NCBI RefSeq assembly: GCF_009617995.1
Contig: NZ_CP044129.1
Location: forward strand, 1,178,001-1,242,000
Direction: 5' to 3'
Length of the DNA: 64,000 nt
DNA from: Halomicrobium sp. LC1Hm
GTDB taxonomy: Archaea > Halobacteriota > Halobacteria > Halobacteriales > Haloarculaceae
Shown here: positions 43,361 to 51,918 of the stretch, in pieces
How positions within the stretch are numbered: the stretch's first letter is position 1
How the letters are laid out: each line of letters begins with the position of its first letter
Notes under the pieces: generated by a model
Seen by the model: the letters and a program-made list of their open reading frames with translations, nothing else
Databases searched by the model: none
Told to the model about the DNA's origin: nothing
Program-made: the position numbers and the translations under genes

Positions 43361-44464
43361 TCAGCTGACCTGTTCGTAGATGTCCGCCAGTCGCTCCACG
43401 GAGTGCTCGACGCTCGTCTCCTCGCGGCGGTCCAGGCAGCGCTCTCGGAGCCGCTCGGACTCGTCGAGCGCCCGTTCGATCCCGTCGCGGAAGGCGTCCG
43501 TGTCGCCCTCGGGGTACTTGTAGCCGGTGACGCCGTCGTCGATCGTGCCACTCAGCGCGCCGCTGTCGACGCCGACGACCGGCGTCCCACAGGCGTTTGC
43601 CTCCAGTGCGACCAGTCCCTGGGTCTCGACCGGGCTGGGGAACGCGAACACGTCGAGCGCGGCGTACAGCTCGGGCAGCTCCGCTCGGTCGAGGAACCCC
43701 AGGAAGTGGGCATCGACGGCTGCCGCCTCGGCCGTCGCTTCGAGGTCCTCGCGGGCGGGTCCGTCGCCGCCGAAGACCAGCGTCACGTCCAGTCCCTCTG
43801 CGGCGGCGACGATGTCGTCGAGGCACTTCTCGTAGCCGTGTCTCCCGGTGTACCCCACCAGCGGGCCGTCTGGGAGGTCGTGGCGCTCGCGAAACGCCGC
43901 CGTCTCGCTCGGCGCGAAGAAGTCGGTGTCGACGCCGTTGGCGAGCACTTCCACCGGCGTCGAGACGCCGACGGTCTCCCGGAGGTGGCGGGCGGTCCGT
44001 TCGCTGGGCGTGACGACGACGTCGGCACCGTTCAGGAACCACCGCTCGTAGCGCGTCGCGCAGTTGCGAATCAGTCGCTCGACGGTGCCATTGAGGGAGA
44101 CGTACTCGGCGTACTCGCTGGTCGGTGTGTGGTAAGACGCCACCAGCGGCGCGTCGTTGCTCCGGGCGAAGCGCTTTGCGGCCAGCCCGAGACTGAACGG
44201 GGTGTGTGCGTGGACCACGTCGGCCGCCTCGACGGCCGTCGGGATCTGCGGTGCCGCGACGCGAAACCCCTCGTAGAACGGGAACGGGAGGCTCGACACC
44301 GGGTGTTCGCCCGCCGTTGCCTGGTGTTCGCTCCGGGGATAGATCACGTCCATCTCGCTGTCGCGGCGGCTCCACTGCTCTCGCCAGGTCTTGACAGTGT
44401 AGGTGACGCCGTTGACCGTCGGGAGATATGTGTCGGTGAACGCAGCCACGCGCGGCAGTGCCAT
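43361..44464 (-). CDS. GT4-family glycosyltransferase
   Basis: A 367-residue GT-B enzyme. The N-terminal acceptor domain starts AAFTDTYLPTVNGV and contains VVHAHTPFSLG. The C-terminal donor domain has VFGGDGPARE and FPSPVETQGLVALEA, the E-x7-E motif region. It is closest by pattern to diacylglycerol glucosyltransferases or PIM mannosyltransferases. The upstream GT gene ends 35 bp before it on the same strand. Confidence 0.9.
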   Translation of the reverse strand: MALPRVAAFTDTYLPTVNGVTYTVKTWREQWSRRDSEMDVIYPRSEHQATAGEHPVSSLPFPFYEGFRVAAPQIPTAVEAADVVHAHTPFSLGLAAKRFARSNDAPLVASYHTPTSEYAEYVSLNGTVERLIRNCATRYERWFLNGADVVVTPSERTARHLRETVGVSTPVEVLANGVDTDFFAPSETAAFRERHDLPDGPLVGYTGRHGYEKCLDDIVAAAEGLDVTLVFGGDGPAREDLEATAEAAAVDAHFLGFLDRAELPELYAALDVFAFPSPVETQGLVALEANACGTPVVGVDSGALSGTIDDGVTGYKYPEGDTDAFRDGIERALDESERLRERCLDRREETSVEHSVERLADIYEQVS

Positions 44465-44499
44465 CGGCGACGTTTGATCGACCACGCCTTAAACCGTTG

Positions 44500-45579
44500 C
44501 TATCTCTCGCCGACAGCCTCGGGCACGTTCCCGTCGAGGAGCTGCCCGTAGATGTCCGTCAGCTGTTCGCCGACCCGGTCGAGTCCGTGCTCGCGAGCGG
44601 TCGCTTTCGCGTTCTCGCCCAGCCGTTCCCGGAGGTCGGGGTTCGCTTCCAGCCGTTCGAGCGCGTCGACGAACTCCCGTTCGGACGAGCAGATCAGGCA
44701 GTCGTGGCCGTCCTCGTAGTACTCAGCGAAGGCCGGGATGTCCGAAATCACGCAGGCTTTCCCGCAGGCCATCGCTTCGAGCACGACGATCCCCTGGTTC
44801 TCGACCTTCGCGGGGAACATGAACACGTCGCCGGCCCCGTAGGCCCCGCGGATGTCGTCGACCCATCCCGAGAACGTGACGTTGTCCGGCGGATCTCCGG
44901 TCCACTTGCGCACCGCCGCGGACGCGCTCGGCCCGGTCTCGTAGGTGCCAAACCAGGTGAAGTCGTAGTCGGTCCGCTGGGCGACCCGACAGAAGGTCGA
45001 GAGTCCCTTGCGCTCGAAGACGTTGCCGACGGCGAAGACCCCCATCCCGTCGATGTCGTAGCGCTCGCGGTACTCCTCGCGGTACTCCTCGTACCCCGTC
45101 AGCCGGTCGAGATCGATCCCGTTGGTGATCGGCCGGATCGGCGCGTCGATGGGGTACGACTGCAGGACCTCTCTCGTGTACTCGCTGGGACACAGCACGA
45201 GGTCGGCCTGCGAGTAGAACCACTTGAGGTACTTCCCCAGGACCGGCGCGACGACGTTGGCCCCGCGGAAGCTGTCCCGAAAGTCCTCGCGAGTGACGTG
45301 CGAGTGGAGGATCACCGGCGTGTCGGTCCGCTGGGCGTGCTTGATCGTCGCGGCCGTTCCCGGCCCGATCATGTTGCAGTGGACGAGATCCACGTCGGTG
45401 AACGCGCGCCCGCCGGTGAGCTTCGACCGGACGGCGTCGACCGGGTGGTCGCCCTCCCACGGCGAGGTAACGACCTCGACGTCTCTGTCGGCGAGCGCCG
45501 CTCGCTGGTGCTCGACCGACGTACCGATCCCGCTGCGGTCCAGCCAGCCCGCGACCTCCAGGTAGTTCAGCGTGCGCAC
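44500..45579 (-). CDS. GT4-family glycosyltransferase
   Basis: A 359-residue GT-B enzyme. VRTLNYLEVAGWLDRSGIGT starts the protein at a GTG; an upstream TTG at 45606 would add nine residues. The donor domain includes VGNVFERKGLSTF and MFPAKVENQGIVVLEAMACG. Homologs in haloarchaea glycosylate membrane lipids. It heads the run with another GT4 enzyme and the deacetylase. Confidence 0.88.
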   Translation of the reverse strand: MRTLNYLEVAGWLDRSGIGTSVEHQRAALADRDVEVVTSPWEGDHPVDAVRSKLTGGRAFTDVDLVHCNMIGPGTAATIKHAQRTDTPVILHSHVTREDFRDSFRGANVVAPVLGKYLKWFYSQADLVLCPSEYTREVLQSYPIDAPIRPITNGIDLDRLTGYEEYREEYRERYDIDGMGVFAVGNVFERKGLSTFCRVAQRTDYDFTWFGTYETGPSASAAVRKWTGDPPDNVTFSGWVDDIRGAYGAGDVFMFPAKVENQGIVVLEAMACGKACVISDIPAFAEYYEDGHDCLICSSEREFVDALERLEANPDLRERLGENAKATAREHGLDRVGEQLTDIYGQLLDGNVPEAVGER

Positions 45580-45662
45580 AGCGATCTGTCCTCCAGTATC
45601 CGACAAAAGGCTGTCGGTCCGATACGAAACGTATTCCCGTCGGGTCGGCGGAGGTGTGGTCG

Positions 45663-45953
45663 ATGACGCCCGGTGAGTCAGAGATCGCTCGCGAGCGGAT
45701 TCGACGGCTCCACGACCTCGCTCGCGAGGCGGCCGGCGACGGCAACGACGAGCGTGCCCGCGAGTACGTCCGCCGCGCTCGCCGCGTCGCCGAGCGCAAC
45801 CGTCTCGGGCTCCCGCGGCGGTTCAAGCGGTTCACCTGTGACGCCTGCGACGCCTACCTCCGTCCGAGCGTCAACGCGCGGGTCCGTCTCCAGGACGGCC
45901 ACGTCGTCGTCACCTGCGACTGTGGGACCCAGGCGCGCTATCCCTACGAGTAA
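45663..45953 (+). CDS. rnp4: RNase P protein component 4 (Rpp21)
   Basis: A 96-residue zinc-ribbon protein of RNase P, which trims tRNA 5' leaders. Helices with RERIRRLHDLAREAA and YVRRARRVAERNRLGLP precede the ribbon: CDACDAYLRP and CDCGTQARYPY (two CxxC-type pairs). The ATG at 45663 is preferred over 45654. It probably starts a short run with the CRM-domain and mechanosensitive-channel genes, though a promoter lies before the latter. Confidence 0.9.
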   Translation: MTPGESEIARERIRRLHDLAREAAGDGNDERAREYVRRARRVAERNRLGLPRRFKRFTCDACDAYLRPSVNARVRLQDGHVVVTCDCGTQARYPYE

Positions 45954-45995
45954 CGGCCGACTATCCGCGTTCTCGTTCCGACTGTTGGCCAAGTG

Positions 45996-46002
45996 TTTAA
46001 GT
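45996..46002 (+). promoter_or_regulatory. TATA box of the CRM-domain gene
   Basis: TTTAAGT centred 28 bp before the ATG at 46027 fits a leaderless transcript independent of rnp4. Confidence 0.5.
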
Positions 46003-46026
46003 CCTCAACAGTAAAATCGGGACAGT

Positions 46027-46275
46027 ATGAGTAACAAAGACCGCCGACAGCGGATCCACGAACTCGACGCCACGCTCCGTGTCGGCAAGCAAGGTATCGA
46101 TCCGGTCGCCGACGAACTCTCGAACCAGCTCGACGACCGCGACCTCGTGAAAGTGAAGTTCCTCCGGTCTGCGCTGGGCGGGACGACGACCGAGGACGAG
46201 GCCGACGAGCTCGCCGACCTCGCCGGTGGGACCGTCGTCCAGACGAGGGGTCACACCGCCGTGTTCGAACGATGA
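46027..46275 (+). CDS. YhbY/CRM-domain RNA-binding protein
   Basis: An 82-residue protein. LDATLRVGKQGIDPVADEL then a LVKVKFLR segment matches the CRM fold that binds ribosomal precursor RNA. The usual GxxG loop is present as GKQG. The stop overlaps the mscS start by 4 bp. Confidence 0.88.
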   Translation: MSNKDRRQRIHELDATLRVGKQGIDPVADELSNQLDDRDLVKVKFLRSALGGTTTEDEADELADLAGGTVVQTRGHTAVFER

Positions 46276-47180
46276 CGCAGGGGACGCCGGTCGTCGACGA
46301 CCCGACGCCACTGGCCCAACTCCTCGCCGATGTCGGGGTCCCCTACGCCGAGTCGATCGGACAGGCCCTGACTTTCGTGGTCGTCTTCCTCGTGATCTAC
46401 CTGTTCGGTCGCGCCGTGATCCTCCCGGTGGTCAACCGCGCGCTCAAATCGCGGGACCTCGACGCCCACGCCCGCAAGCCGTTGAAGAAGATCGTCAGCA
46501 TCGCCGTCGTCTTCGTCGGGATCTCGGTGGCGTTCGGCATGGCCGACTACGGCGACTTCCTCCAGTCGCTGGCGACGGTCGCCGCCGCCGCGACGCTGGC
46601 GATCGGCTTCGCGATGCAGGACGTGCTCTCGAACTTCGTCGCGGGCATCTTCATCTTCACCGACAAACCGTTCCGCATCGGCGACTGGATCGAGTGGGAC
46701 GGCAACGCCGGCGTCGTCGAGGACATATCGTTGCGTGTCACCCGTGTTCGGACCTTCGACAACGAACTCTTGACGGTGCCCAACTCCCAGCTGACCGACG
46801 GCGTCATCAAGAACCCCGTCGCCAAGGAGCAACTGCGCCTGAAGTTCGTCTTCGGCATCGGCTACGACGACGACATCGACAGAGCGACCGAGATCATCCT
46901 CGAAGAGGCCGACGAGCACGAGGGGATCCTCGCCGACCCCGAACCGTCGGTGCGACTGATCGAACTGGGCGACTCCTCCGTGGGGCTCCAGTCTCGCATC
47001 TGGATCGCGAACCCCTCGCGGGCCGACTTCGTCAAGATCCGCGGCGAGTACGTCAAAGCGGTCAAGCAACGCTTCGACGAGGAAGGAATCGATATCCCCT
47101 ACCCGAACCGCACCATCGGCGGGGGTCTCGAACTGGCCAACGTCGACGGCCTCGTGGAACCGACCGCCGACGACGACTGA
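46272..47180 (+). CDS. mscS: Small-conductance mechanosensitive channel
   Basis: A 302-residue channel that opens under membrane tension to relieve osmotic pressure. Three N-terminal helices span ~20-110. The pore helix TM3 is SLATVAAAATLAIGFAMQDVLSN, given here as TVAAAATLAIGFAMQDV. The beta domain begins at RIGDWIEWDG and holds TVPNSQLTDGVIKN. It is translationally coupled to the CRM-domain gene. Confidence 0.93.
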   Translation: MTQGTPVVDDPTPLAQLLADVGVPYAESIGQALTFVVVFLVIYLFGRAVILPVVNRALKSRDLDAHARKPLKKIVSIAVVFVGISVAFGMADYGDFLQSLATVAAAATLAIGFAMQDVLSNFVAGIFIFTDKPFRIGDWIEWDGNAGVVEDISLRVTRVRTFDNELLTVPNSQLTDGVIKNPVAKEQLRLKFVFGIGYDDDIDRATEIILEEADEHEGILADPEPSVRLIELGDSSVGLQSRIWIANPSRADFVKIRGEYVKAVKQRFDEEGIDIPYPNRTIGGGLELANVDGLVEPTADDD

Positions 47181-47295
47181 CTACCGTTCCCTCCGTTCGT
47201 CTTCGCGGTCTCTCGTCGTCGCAGTGACGAACGTTTAACTGCGCCGGCTGTTCGAGTTCGACGAGTAGCGCCACTGACTGCACTTTTACGCAAGT

Positions 47296-47312
47296 GGTGC
47301 GCCCAGCGCACC
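47296..47312. terminator. Hairpin between mscS and the SRP RNA
   Basis: GGTGCG-CCCAG-CGCACC is a perfect 6-bp stem between two convergent transcripts. It could stop either one. No T tract follows on either strand. Confidence 0.35.
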
Positions 47313-47345
47313 CGCTGTCGAAGAGTGAGCAGCGTATGAATGAGA

Positions 47346-47651
47346 TGGACAGCGAGATTGCCCGGCGTTCGGGCGCAGGTAGTCCCGTTTGCCTCCTCCA
47401 CCCCGCGATCCGACGAGCGACAGGTGTACGAGGGTCCGCTGCTCACTTCCGTGCCTGGCGGAGTGCCCTCGTCTAACCACAGGCGAACGCCCCTGCAGGC
47501 GCAGCCGTGTGGACCGCTGTCCCCGTTGGACGAGGCTTCGACGTTAGCTCACGGGGCCTGCGTCCGGCAGACCGGACGCCCCCGAGTTCGGTCCCCGCTC
47601 AAGACCGTAGTGCGGGCGAGGAGGGGGGCCTAACCCCTCGACCTAGTCCAC
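47346..47651 (-). ncRNA. ffs: Signal recognition particle 7S RNA
   Basis: On the minus strand a ~306-nt segment contains the helix 8 signature CCAGGCACGGAAGTGAGCAG, with the GGAA tetraloop (CACGGAAGTG) and the asymmetric AGCAG loop that binds SRP54. The 5' part GGACTAGGTCGAGGGGTTAGG matches the archaeal SRP start pattern. CCTCCTC near the 5' end pairs with GAGGAGG near the 3' end as helix 5, and GCGGG/CCCGC extends it. Ends are estimated from TGGAC/GTCCA pairing (helix 1) and the upstream TATA box. The plus-strand open frames here are chance. Confidence 0.85.
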
Positions 47652-47671
47652 TCGGAAATCCGCCGCCACAA

Positions 47672-47677
47672 CTTAAG
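47672..47677 (-). promoter_or_regulatory. TATA box of the SRP RNA gene
   Basis: CTTAAG, centred ~24 bp upstream of the estimated 5' end at 47651. It fits an archaeal promoter and supports the minus-strand assignment. Confidence 0.55.
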
Positions 47678-47725
47678 GACCTTTCGGAAAGACGGGACGG
47701 CGTGGTGGTCTCGCCACGCGGTCGG

Positions 47726-48139
47726 CTAGATGAGCCGCTGGGCGCGTGCGTACCACGCTGCGGCGGCGGTGACACAGAGCGCGGTGACCACGAGCGCCCC
47801 GCGGTGATACCCCAGCACGTCTGCCGTCGTGAGCTGTGTCACCATGCTCTGGGGAACCGTGGCTGCCCAGACCGTAGCCAAGACCGTCATGAACACGCCC
47901 AGGACGAGCGTCGCCCCGGCGACCAGATCGGGTGGCGACCGGCCCTGTCGCCCCGCGGCGAAGACGATGATCGCCACGCTCGCGAAGAGGCCGACGACGA
48001 GCGGACTGATGGCCCCGGCGGCGAAGTACGTGCTCACGGCGCTGCTCTGCTCGACGACCGCGTACGGTGCCGCGAGGACCGCGAGGACGGCCAGCGATGC
48101 GACGATGCCGACGGTCGGTGCGAGCCGCAACTGCTCCAT
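47726..48139 (-). CDS. Four-helix membrane protein
   Basis: A 137-residue protein with four membrane helices (about 8-27, 38-58, 73-95 and 112-130). The ATG at 48139 (MEQLRLAPTVG) is chosen over a longer frame that would add a polar, unlikely N-terminus. No family motif is recognised beyond general resemblance to small haloarchaeal integral membrane proteins. Confidence 0.65.
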   Translation of the reverse strand: MEQLRLAPTVGIVASLAVLAVLAAPYAVVEQSSAVSTYFAAGAISPLVVGLFASVAIIVFAAGRQGRSPPDLVAGATLVLGVFMTVLATVWAATVPQSMVTQLTTADVLGYHRGALVVTALCVTAAAAWYARAQRLI

Positions 48140-48257
48140 ACTCGGTGGTGGATCTCCCCCGGTCTTATACTGTCGGTTCGTGGCAGGCGCGGCTTCTTTC
48201 CACACGTGGTGTCTGGGAGCCGAAAGGGCCACAAGGGTGACTCACGATAGCTCGGCC

Positions 48258-48605
48258 ATGGGACTCGGAAGCACGGCCAAGAAGGTCCAGAAGCTCGCTG
48301 ATCTGGCCGAGAAGATGTACAAGCGGATCAACCACATGGTCGAGCAGCTTCAGGACCTTCGGGGGACGGTCGACGAGACGGGGGCACGCGTCGAGGAGAT
48401 CGAACGGGAGCTCGAACAGCACCGCACGCTGCTGGAGGCGATCGCCGAGGAGCACGACATCGACGTCGACAGCGCCGTCACCGACGCCGTCATTCAGGAC
48501 GCCGATGGAGCGGACCCGAGCGGCGACGCGGCATCGCCGGACGACCCGGACACTGCCGGAGCGCCGGCAGAGACGACCGAAGACGCCGACGGGCCGAGCC
48601 CCTAG
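48258..48605 (+). CDS. Coiled-coil protein (DUF5798-like)
   Basis: A 115-residue protein. Residues ~8-80 form a heptad-patterned coiled coil (KVQKLADLAEKMYKRINHMV, then VEEIERELEQHR). An acidic Asp/Pro-rich tail of 35 residues follows. MGLGSTAKKVQKLADLAEKMY fits a conserved haloarchaeal family of unknown role. The ATG at 48258 is chosen within a longer open frame. Confidence 0.7.
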   Translation: MGLGSTAKKVQKLADLAEKMYKRINHMVEQLQDLRGTVDETGARVEEIERELEQHRTLLEAIAEEHDIDVDSAVTDAVIQDADGADPSGDAASPDDPDTAGAPAETTEDADGPSP

Positions 48606-48626
48606 CTGGACCGTCGTGTCACGGAT

Positions 48627-49034
48627 TCACCGCAGCCGCTCGTGCTCGACTTTGAGACACCGATCCTGGACGACCTGTAGCCCCGCGTCCTCGGCTCGCT
48701 TCGCGGCGTCGTCGTCACGGATTCCCAGCTGGGTCCACAGCACGCGCACGTCCTCGCGGTCGAGCGTCTCGTCGACGATGTCGGCCACCTCCTCGCTCGG
48801 CCGGAACACGTCGACGATGTCGATCGTCGCTTCCACGTCGGACAGCGAATCGGACGCACGCTCTCCGAGGATCTCGTCGGCGAAGGGGTTGACCGGGACG
48901 ATACGGTAGCCCTGCGATTGCAGGTAGGCCGGCACGTCGTGGGCCGCTTTCCCGCTCGTCGTCGAACAGCCGACGACGGCGATCGTGTCGTAGTCGAGGA
49001 TCTCCCGGAGCGTGTCGTCAGAGTCGACTGGCAT
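48627..49034 (-). CDS. CoA-binding (YccU-like) protein
   Basis: A 135-residue Rossmann protein. VVGCSTTSGKAAHDVPAYLQ is the nucleotide-binding loop and RIVPVNPFADEILGE is the second conserved block. DVRVLWTQLGIRDDDAA closes the fold. Family members bind CoA, but the role is unknown. The ATG at 49034 matches the usual start; the frame is open nine codons further. Confidence 0.87.
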   Translation of the reverse strand: MPVDSDDTLREILDYDTIAVVGCSTTSGKAAHDVPAYLQSQGYRIVPVNPFADEILGERASDSLSDVEATIDIVDVFRPSEEVADIVDETLDREDVRVLWTQLGIRDDDAAKRAEDAGLQVVQDRCLKVEHERLR

Positions 49035-49112
49035 ACTGACACCTACCGGCGGCGTCGGCAAAAGCGTGCTGTCGATCCCGTCGGCGTGCCTCCGCTGCCA
49101 GCGGTGGGCAGC

Positions 49113-49742
49113 CTACGGGTTCGCCGACTCGGCCTCGGTCGGGAGATCGACCGCGACGATGCCGCTCTCGTCGAGTTCGACCGTGCCGTCGAACAGCTGT
49201 TCGATCGTGTGCAGCGTCTGTTCGTCGTGAGCAGTGGACTCGATGACGTGGACGCCGACCGCGTCGACGTCGTCGACACGGCTCGTGATCGCGTGCATGA
49301 ACTCGAAGACCGTCTGTAGCGTCGCGTACATCAGCAGCGTCGACAGCGAATCGACCATCACGCGGTTGCGCTCGCGCCCGAGGTCGCCGTAGAAGTACTC
49401 GATGAAGTTCGAGAACCCCAGCCCGATCCCCGTCATGTCGACCGGCGACGTCGCGTACTTGACCGTCAGCGTGTCGGTCGTCGACCGCCCGACGTGCTCG
49501 GTGACACAGTCGACGATCCCGATCGCTCGCGCTTCGTCCTCGTCGTCGAACCCGAACTGCCTGGCGACCCGGCGGGCGCTGTCACGCGTCGTGATCACGA
49601 TCGCTCCCTGGTCGGCGTCGAGCCCGTGGGCGAGAATCTGACGAGCCAGGCGGCGCTTTCCCGTCAACGGCGGCCCCTTCACGAGGATGTTCGTCCCCGG
49701 TGCAACCATCCGTCCGTCCAGTTGTTCCCCCAGATCGTACAT
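49113..49742 (-). CDS. RecA-superfamily ATPase (RAD55/KaiC-like)
   Basis: A 209-residue protein. ILVKGPPLTGKRRLARQILA is the Walker A region (GPPLTGKR) and NRVMVDSLSTLLMY is the Walker B strand. It ends shortly after VGVHVIESTAHDEQT. The fold resembles single-domain KaiC-like and HTR-associated proteins of haloarchaea that act in signalling. The ATG at 49742 (MYDLGEQ) is preferred over the longer frame. Confidence 0.75.
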   Translation of the reverse strand: MYDLGEQLDGRMVAPGTNILVKGPPLTGKRRLARQILAHGLDADQGAIVITTRDSARRVARQFGFDDEDEARAIGIVDCVTEHVGRSTTDTLTVKYATSPVDMTGIGLGFSNFIEYFYGDLGRERNRVMVDSLSTLLMYATLQTVFEFMHAITSRVDDVDAVGVHVIESTAHDEQTLHTIEQLFDGTVELDESGIVAVDLPTEAESANP

Positions 49743-49917
49743 CGGTAGTCGTCCGTGTGCGACGCTAGCCAGGCGTGCACAGATACGGTACGCCATGCTT
49801 TCCGTTCAACAGTTATTGCTTTTCGGGATTCGGCAGCAATCGTGGGACGCGAACACGTAACCCGGTGCCCGCGAACCGGGGGGTTTAAACCGGGACGCCC
49901 TCATAGCAATCAGTACA

Positions 49918-49992
49918 GGGCGCTTAGCTCAGCCTGGACAGAGTACGTGGCTTCGGACCACGTTGCCGGGGGTTCAAATCCCTCAGCGCTCG
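49918..49992 (+). tRNA. tRNA-Arg (anticodon TCG)
   Basis: Acceptor GGGCGCT pairs with AGCGCTC, the D arm is GCTC/GAGT, and the anticodon stem CGTGG/CCACG holds the loop CTTCGGA, giving TCG. The T arm is GGGGG-TTCAAAT-CCCTC, discriminator G. A TTTAAA box lies ~32 bp upstream (49884-49889). The 3' 22 bp recur downstream twice in part. Confidence 0.92.
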
Positions 49993-50078
49993 TGATTTTG
50001 TGACGAGCGGATGAGTGGAACAAATCACGTACAGTTGAGGGGTTGAGCAGGCGAGACGAGCGAAGCGAGTCTCGACGT

Positions 50079-50110
50079 GGTTCAAATCCCTCAGCGCTCG
50101 TCGCTTTTCG
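50079..50110 (+). repeat. Second copy of the tRNA-Arg 3' end
   Basis: GGTTCAAATC-CCTCAGCGCTCGT is identical to the tRNA 3' end, and the following CGCTTTTCG is shared with the third copy. It lacks the 5' half of a tRNA. Confidence 0.8.
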
Positions 50111-50209
50111 AACGGTTCGAATCCGACAGACTGCAGAAGGTCATTTATAAATAGACTGGCGGGACTGCGTTACAGTTCGTTCGGTAGTCGAACGGTTAGC
50201 GGACCAATC

Positions 50210-50293
50210 TCATACTGCCGGCTGTCACTTCGTGAAGATCTTCGCCACCCCGGGGTGGCGAAATCGGTCACAGATTTACAGCCGGTAGTATCA
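50210..50293. mobile_element. MITE-like palindromic element, family A copy 4
   Basis: A 78-bp hairpin (50213-50290) is flanked by TCA (50210-50212 and 50291-50293). Its interior is in the opposite orientation to copies 1-3, and it shares the right arm GGCGAAATCGGTCACAGATT with copy 5. Confidence 0.85.
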
Positions 50294-50394
50294 GTTTCAA
50301 TCCGCTCCAGCAGTCGTTTACTCAGCGCCGAACACAGCAACCTAACTAAACGATTCCCGAAAACCATTTACTAAACGGGGCAGTATCGGGAGTA

Positions 50395-51600
50395 ATGAAA
50401 GACGGGTACCTGATCGACACACCAGCGCCGGGCAAGTACCTGTCTGCGGATTCGACAGCCTCGCTGCCAGCGTCGAAATTCTATCTCCCGAACGACCTTC
50501 CTCCATCGTTAGAGCTCTCTCCGGCGGTCATCGAGGCACACGGACGAGCGATGCACTCGCTCGGTCGCCTCGACGGGTTCTGGAGCGAGATCGACGACCC
50601 CGAAACTGCGTTTGGCCTGTTCGTCTACAAGGAAGCAGAGCAGTCCTCACAGGTCGAAGGGACGCAAGTGACGGTCTCCGATATGCTCCAGAAAGGGAGC
50701 GATTCGAAGGACGTGCGAGAAGCCCGGAACTACGCTATGGCACTTCGTGATGCGACGGCGTCCCTGACCGATCAGGGTCGGAGTCGACAGCAACTCTCGC
50801 TCGACCTCCTGAAATCACTCCACGAGTCTCTGATGGAAACTGGACGAACGGACGACGAAGATCCGCGACCGGGAGCATTCCGGGATCGGTACGTCTGGAT
50901 CGAAGAGGAGCAACAACGTGGATACGGCACCAACGTCCGGTTCGCTCCGCCCAAACCCGAAATTGCCAGATCGAAGATGGAGAACTTCGAGGAGTACATG
51001 CAACACGGATCGTACCCCACGCTCGTCGATATCGGACTACTCCACTATCAACTCGAAACGGTCCACCCGTTCGTCGACGGTAACGGTCGTGTCGGTCGAC
51101 TGTTGATCGTGCTGATGCTGATCGCCGACGACATTCTCGTCCATCCGCTGTTCTATCTCAGTTCCTATATTCGCCGCAATCGGGACGAGTACACGGATCT
51201 GTTGCTCGCAGTCAACGAAGAAGGCGAGTGGAACGCCTGGCTCGAATTCTTCTTGACGGGGATCCGAGAACAGGCAGACGAGGCGTTCAGCCGTGCGAAG
51301 CTACTGCTTCGGTTGCGAGAGCGGTATCGCCAGCAATACAGTGACGCCGCTCCGTCGGTCCAGGCACTGATCGAGGCCCTGTTTATCGAACCGATCTTCA
51401 CCGTCTCACGGGCGGCCGAACTGATCGACATGTCGTACCAGGCAGCGAACGACGCGGTCGATCGACTCGAAGCAGATGGCGTCGTCGAGGAGTTTACTGG
51501 TCAAGAACGATACCGAGAGTTTCAGGCGATTGATGTTCTCGACGTTTTGAACCGGAGTAGTGACGAGATCCCGTCTCCCGGGGAACTGATGGCCGAGTGA
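50395..51600 (+). CDS. Fic-family protein with C-terminal winged helix
   Basis: A 401-residue class II Fic protein. The catalytic motif HPFVDGNGRVGR lies at residues 224-235, with the AMPylating His224. The N-terminal inhibitory motif S84-SQV-E88-G matches the S/T-x3-E-G/N consensus. The C-terminus (~315-385) is a winged helix (FTVSRAAELIDMSYQAANDAV, split as SRAAELIDMSY and AANDAVDRLEADG). It transfers AMP to target proteins; the target is unknown. It lies between decayed tRNA-Arg attachment copies, suggesting transfer. A GTGTAC/GTACAC inverted repeat (51605-51630) follows the stop. Confidence 0.9.
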   Translation: MKDGYLIDTPAPGKYLSADSTASLPASKFYLPNDLPPSLELSPAVIEAHGRAMHSLGRLDGFWSEIDDPETAFGLFVYKEAEQSSQVEGTQVTVSDMLQKGSDSKDVREARNYAMALRDATASLTDQGRSRQQLSLDLLKSLHESLMETGRTDDEDPRPGAFRDRYVWIEEEQQRGYGTNVRFAPPKPEIARSKMENFEEYMQHGSYPTLVDIGLLHYQLETVHPFVDGNGRVGRLLIVLMLIADDILVHPLFYLSSYIRRNRDEYTDLLLAVNEEGEWNAWLEFFLTGIREQADEAFSRAKLLLRLRERYRQQYSDAAPSVQALIEALFIEPIFTVSRAAELIDMSYQAANDAVDRLEADGVVEEFTGQERYREFQAIDVLDVLNRSSDEIPSPGELMAE

Positions 51601-51697
51601 TCCTGTGTACTGCTTGCACAGATTGTACACGATCCCCGACTGCCTGTGATCGCTCCACGACTGCTCTAATGAAGATCGTTCGATAGACGAACGAGCG

Positions 51698-51720
51698 CCC
51701 TCAGCGCTCGTCGCTTTTCG
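51698..51720 (+). repeat. Third partial copy of the tRNA-Arg 3' end
   Basis: These 23 bp are identical to 50088-50110 and form the right boundary of the putative insertion. Confidence 0.78.
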
Positions 51721-51918
51721 CGAGCGGACGTGAGCGAAAGAGCGGAGAGACGGACGAGAGTCCTATTGGAAATGACACGTAGCGCCACATCGTCCCGTTC
51801 TCGGCAGCCCGACGCCGACCAGCCGTGTTCGCCACCTTTTCCTTCCGACCCGTTCCCCGACGGATCGAACGCAAGCGCTTTCAGTCGGTCCCGTGATGTC
51901 GCTCTCACGATCATTCAG

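Larger units (their letters stand above)
50079..51720. mobile_element. Probable remnant integrative element(s) next to tRNA-Arg carrying a Fic gene
   Basis: The tRNA-Arg 3' end (49971-49993) recurs as an identical 23-bp copy at 50079-50101. The stretch CCCTCAGCGCTCGTCGCTTTTCG occurs at both 50088-50110 and 51698-51720. The 1.6 kb between the outer copies holds a MITE and the Fic gene but no integrase. Space 49993-50394 has no other gene. This looks like one or two tRNA-targeted insertions that have decayed. Confidence 0.62.

Noticed and set aside
47294..47633. Plus-strand open frames between mscS and the 47726 gene
   Set aside because: The minus strand carries the SRP RNA helix 8 signature and matching helix 5 arms. 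The frames are chance in structured GC-rich RNA.
50079..50101. A second tRNA-Arg
   Set aside because: The sequence upstream does not form D or anticodon arms; only the 3' end is duplicated.
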